From assembly GCA_031255275.1 (NCBI GenBank), contig JAIRSV010000012.1, forward strand, positions 1 to 23,832: DNA of 23,832 nt, read 5' to 3'. The DNA is from Proteiniphilum sp. Lineage in GTDB: Bacteria; Bacteroidota; Bacteroidia; Bacteroidales; Dysgonomonadaceae. Within the stretch, counting starts at the first letter, position 1, and each line of letters starts with the position of its first letter. This document shows positions 23,819 to 23,832 of this stretch, piece after piece. Under the pieces are notes generated by a model. That model searched no databases, was not told where the DNA came from, and saw only the letters and a list, made by a program, of their open reading frames with translations. Both the position numbers and the translations under genes were made by a program.

Positions 23819-23832
23819 GTACATTATATATA

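Overview
The window comes from a member of the Bacteroidota, most likely order Bacteroidales. The evidence is two SusC/SusD-type outer-membrane nutrient-uptake pairs, Bacteroides-type promoters (TTTG about 20 bp upstream of TAnnTTTG), A-rich rather than Shine-Dalgarno-like sequence before start codons, a pyrophosphate-type phosphofructokinase, and intergenic DNA full of short-period repeats. I cannot name the genus from sequence alone.

Layout. Positions 1-710 hold no gene: the end of a 21-bp tandem array, 7-bp tandem repeats, a composite dispersed repeat, and a long leader. Positions 711-5779 (+) hold SusC-like and SusD-like genes (SusD-like_2 type) ending in a strong terminator. Positions 5780-6628 are intergenic: a promoter-like site, a nine-unit 21-bp array that is open as a heptapeptide-repeat ORF, and degenerate 7-bp repeats. 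The pfp gene follows at 6629-8290 (+) with its own terminator. From 8497 to 17789 all genes are on the minus strand. In transcription order they are an M13 metallopeptidase lipoprotein, riboflavin synthase, a nitroreductase, an outer-membrane barrel protein, a TPR protein, LptC and a PpiD/SurA-type folding factor. A second SusC/SusD pair lies at 18222-23039 (minus), with a leader of about 350 nt and a good promoter. Positions 23420-23832 are again repeats, including a second copy of the composite repeat seen at the left edge.

How it works together. Most genes serve the cell envelope: two TonB-dependent uptake systems, LPS transport (LptC), periplasmic folding (PpiD), an outer-membrane barrel protein, and a surface or periplasmic peptidase. 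The metabolic genes are glycolytic (pfp) and flavin-related (ribE next to an FMN-type nitroreductase). Neither Sus pair has a visible sigma/anti-sigma regulator or degradative enzyme beside it, so neither substrate can be inferred. The coding content is ordinary for the group. The most unusual material is the repeat DNA, especially the 21-bp arrays and the paired composite repeats with differing 7-bp unit counts. I see no clear new defence, mobile or biosynthetic system.
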